Source: Actinomycetota bacterium
Lineage (GTDB): Bacteria; Actinomycetota; Thermoleophilia; Solirubrobacterales; Solirubrobacteraceae
DNA length: 64,000 nucleotides
Assembly (NCBI GenBank): GCA_018268595.1
Contig: JAFDWH010000002.1
Span: forward strand, 29,133 to 93,132
Direction: 5' to 3'
Position numbers and translations under genes: made by a program. Shown piece after piece: positions 63,020 through 64,000 of the stretch. The notes beneath the pieces were generated by a model, which saw only the letters and a program-made list of their open reading frames with translations, was not told the origin of the DNA and made no database searches. Numbering within the stretch: the first letter of the stretch is position 1; every line of letters starts with the position of its first letter.

Positions 63020-63472
63020 TCATGCGGCGAGCCGGGGGCTGATGGGCATCGTCGCGGCGACGCGGCGGACGAGGCGCTCGTATGTCCACACCTCGATGCG
63101 CTGGCGCGACTGGGCGGCCAGGGACGTGGCCTGCTGGGTCAGCAGTTGGACCTGGCGCACGGCGGCGTCAGGCGTCGCGCCGCGGCGAACGGCGCGGCGG
63201 CGGATCTCCTGCTCGTGGACGAGGACGACCGCGAGCGCCGGGCTGACGCACTCGAGCGTGACGATCGAGCCGCGCAGCGTCTTACGCGACTCGGAGACGA
63301 TCACCTCGGCTGCCGCGATCGGCACAGCGGCGAAGCGCGGGCCCCGTAGCGCCGGGAGCCAGACGCCGTCGGTGGGGTGGGCAGTGCTCGCGCTGCGCAC
63401 GGGCCGGAATCCGAGGTTCTTCCCGAGTTGCTCCCAGAGGGCCTGGGCCTCTCGATGGCCGGTGGTCAACAT
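63020..63472 (-). CDS. Small protein of unknown function, dpd-like locus
   Basis: A 150-residue protein with no recognised domain. It has a Trp-containing helical start (EAQALWEQLGKNLGF), a hydrophobic middle (VLVHEQEIRRRAV) and a C-terminal helix with WTYERLVRRV. Its promoter region is the long inverted repeat at 63478-63556, and the ribosome-binding site (CGAAAGG) lies within the repeat's outer arm. The second of two ATGs (63472) gives better spacing than the first (63475). It leads the leftward pair with the DndB-like gene. Confidence 0.6.
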   Translation of the reverse strand: MLTTGHREAQALWEQLGKNLGFRPVRSASTAHPTDGVWLPALRGPRFAAVPIAAAEVIVSESRKTLRGSIVTLECVSPALAVVLVHEQEIRRRAVRRGATPDAAVRQVQLLTQQATSLAAQSRQRIEVWTYERLVRRVAATMPISPRLAA

Positions 63473-63477
63473 CATCC

Positions 63478-63556
63478 TTTCGTAGGTGTTACGTTGCGAA
63501 GATCGCAGCAGTATGCCACAAAGATCTGCGAAAATGCAACGAAATAGCCTACGAAA
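63478..63556. promoter_or_regulatory. Extended interrupted inverted repeat, probable operator
   Basis: Three blocks face their complements about a centre near 63517: TTTCGTAGG (63478) with CCTACGAAA (63548), CGTTGC (63492) with GCAACG (63536), and TCGCA (63503) with TGCGA (63527). Spacers match within one base. The stretch is A+T-rich for this genome and sits where two divergent transcripts would start. It looks like paired binding sites for a symmetric regulator, or twin promoter elements. Confidence 0.6.
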
Positions 63557-63903
63557 GACCCGGTCCCAGGCGTTCACGAGCGGGAGCGGCACAGGAATCG
63601 CCCTAAAACGTGATGGCGTCGAAGCCAACGAGCCCGATGCGTTTCCAGTTGCGAATCGATCGACGAGCACCCAGTTCACCAGCTCGCAGGCTTCTGCGCG
63701 GGCACACCACGCAGGAGTCGGTTTTCTTGGTCACCACCTCAAAGCTGACGTCCCGCCGTCGGCGTGCTGTCCGGCATCGAGGTCGCCGATCGCGATCGGC
63801 GACTGCCGCCGCTCGACATCGCCGGCTGCCGCGCCGGCTGCAACGCCAACGCACTAGGATCCGCCGCGATGTCCGGCAGCGACGATAACTAGGAATTATC
63901 AGC
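63557..63903. other. Spacer with no convincing gene
   Basis: About 350 bases. Overlapping frames on both strands are short, and I cannot support any. An AGGA ribosome-binding site near its right end serves the partial gene at 63904. Confidence 0.4.
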
Positions 63904-64000
63904 GTGTCGGCGTTGCCTGGCGTCCTCGGCCACAGCGCGGTCGCCGCAGCCATCGCACAGACGATCGAAGCCGGGACGGACATCAGCGTCATCCAGGGGC
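63904..64000 (+). CDS. Start of a gene cut by the right edge
   Basis: The GTG at 63904 is preceded by AGGA at a 9-base spacing. About 32 residues are visible: they begin VSALPGVLGHS and end GTDISVIQG. An ending like ISVIQG often leads into a Walker A motif, which would make this an NTPase, but that is a guess because the frame leaves the window. Other Dpd loci contain helicase- and ATPase-type genes. Confidence 0.5.
   Translation, partial: MSALPGVLGHSAVAAAIAQTIEAGTDISVIQG

Overview
The window is very GC-rich bacterial DNA, densely packed, with many gene pairs joined by 1-4 base ATGA or GTGA overlaps. Codon use, the MGLLDDAI-type small acidic protein, the Kelch and Rhs secreted proteins and the surface-glycan genes suggest an actinobacterium of the class Thermoleophilia (Solirubrobacterales, Conexibacter-like). 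This placement is inference; no rRNA is present.

Region 1 (1-14708) is a surface-polysaccharide locus. A leftward operon runs from a glycoside-hydrolase/GT2 fusion at 11776 through an ABC exporter, a 1519-residue protein with glycosyltransferase and sulfotransferase modules, a GT2 enzyme, another glycosyltransferase and a DUF6270 protein cut by the left edge. A divergent operon (11915-14708) encodes a third related glycosyltransferase, an APH-type kinase and a YdjC-type deacetylase.

Region 2 (14739-21626) holds a fatty-acid desaturase, a secreted TIM-barrel/peptidoglycan-binding protein, an ArsR-SRPBCC-YciI stress operon with a palindrome over the regulator start, and a compact cluster resembling methylamine-dehydrogenase (mau) genes: a MauE-MauD-like fusion, a MauA-like protein and a CcdA/MauF-like membrane protein with a beta-propeller-like tail. 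One of the two cofactor tryptophans appears to be replaced by tyrosine.

Region 3 (21722-32915) starts at tRNA-Ala(TGC) and ends at an imperfect copy of the tRNA 3' end. It carries a giant Rhs/YD-repeat gene broken by two +1 frame changes, two small membrane-protein genes and a Dyp-type peroxidase, and looks like an acquired island.

Region 4 (32976-48170) is mostly chromosomal: a GT-C enzyme, a cytochrome P450, a Kelch protein, a DNA methyltransferase convergent with a PD-(D/E)XK-like gene, a GT2, a PhzF protein, a diguanylate cyclase and PEP carboxylase.

Region 5 (48407-55642) is an integrative-element-like module beside tRNA-Ala(CGC): a sigma-like HTH protein, a TraG/HerA-type ATPase, a replication-relaxation protein, a DNA methyltransferase, an excisionase-like protein and a tyrosine recombinase. 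Directly after the integrase lies Region 6 (55908-64000). It encodes a complete preQ0 pathway (QueC, QueE, QueD, FolE2), a DUF6884-like protein, a DpdA-type DNA transglycosylase, a DGQHR-domain protein, a convergent DndB-like gene, a small unknown protein, a long inverted repeat and the start of another gene. This is most simply read as a 7-deazaguanine DNA-modification (Dpd-like) defence locus in an unusual gene arrangement, and it is the most interesting system in the window.
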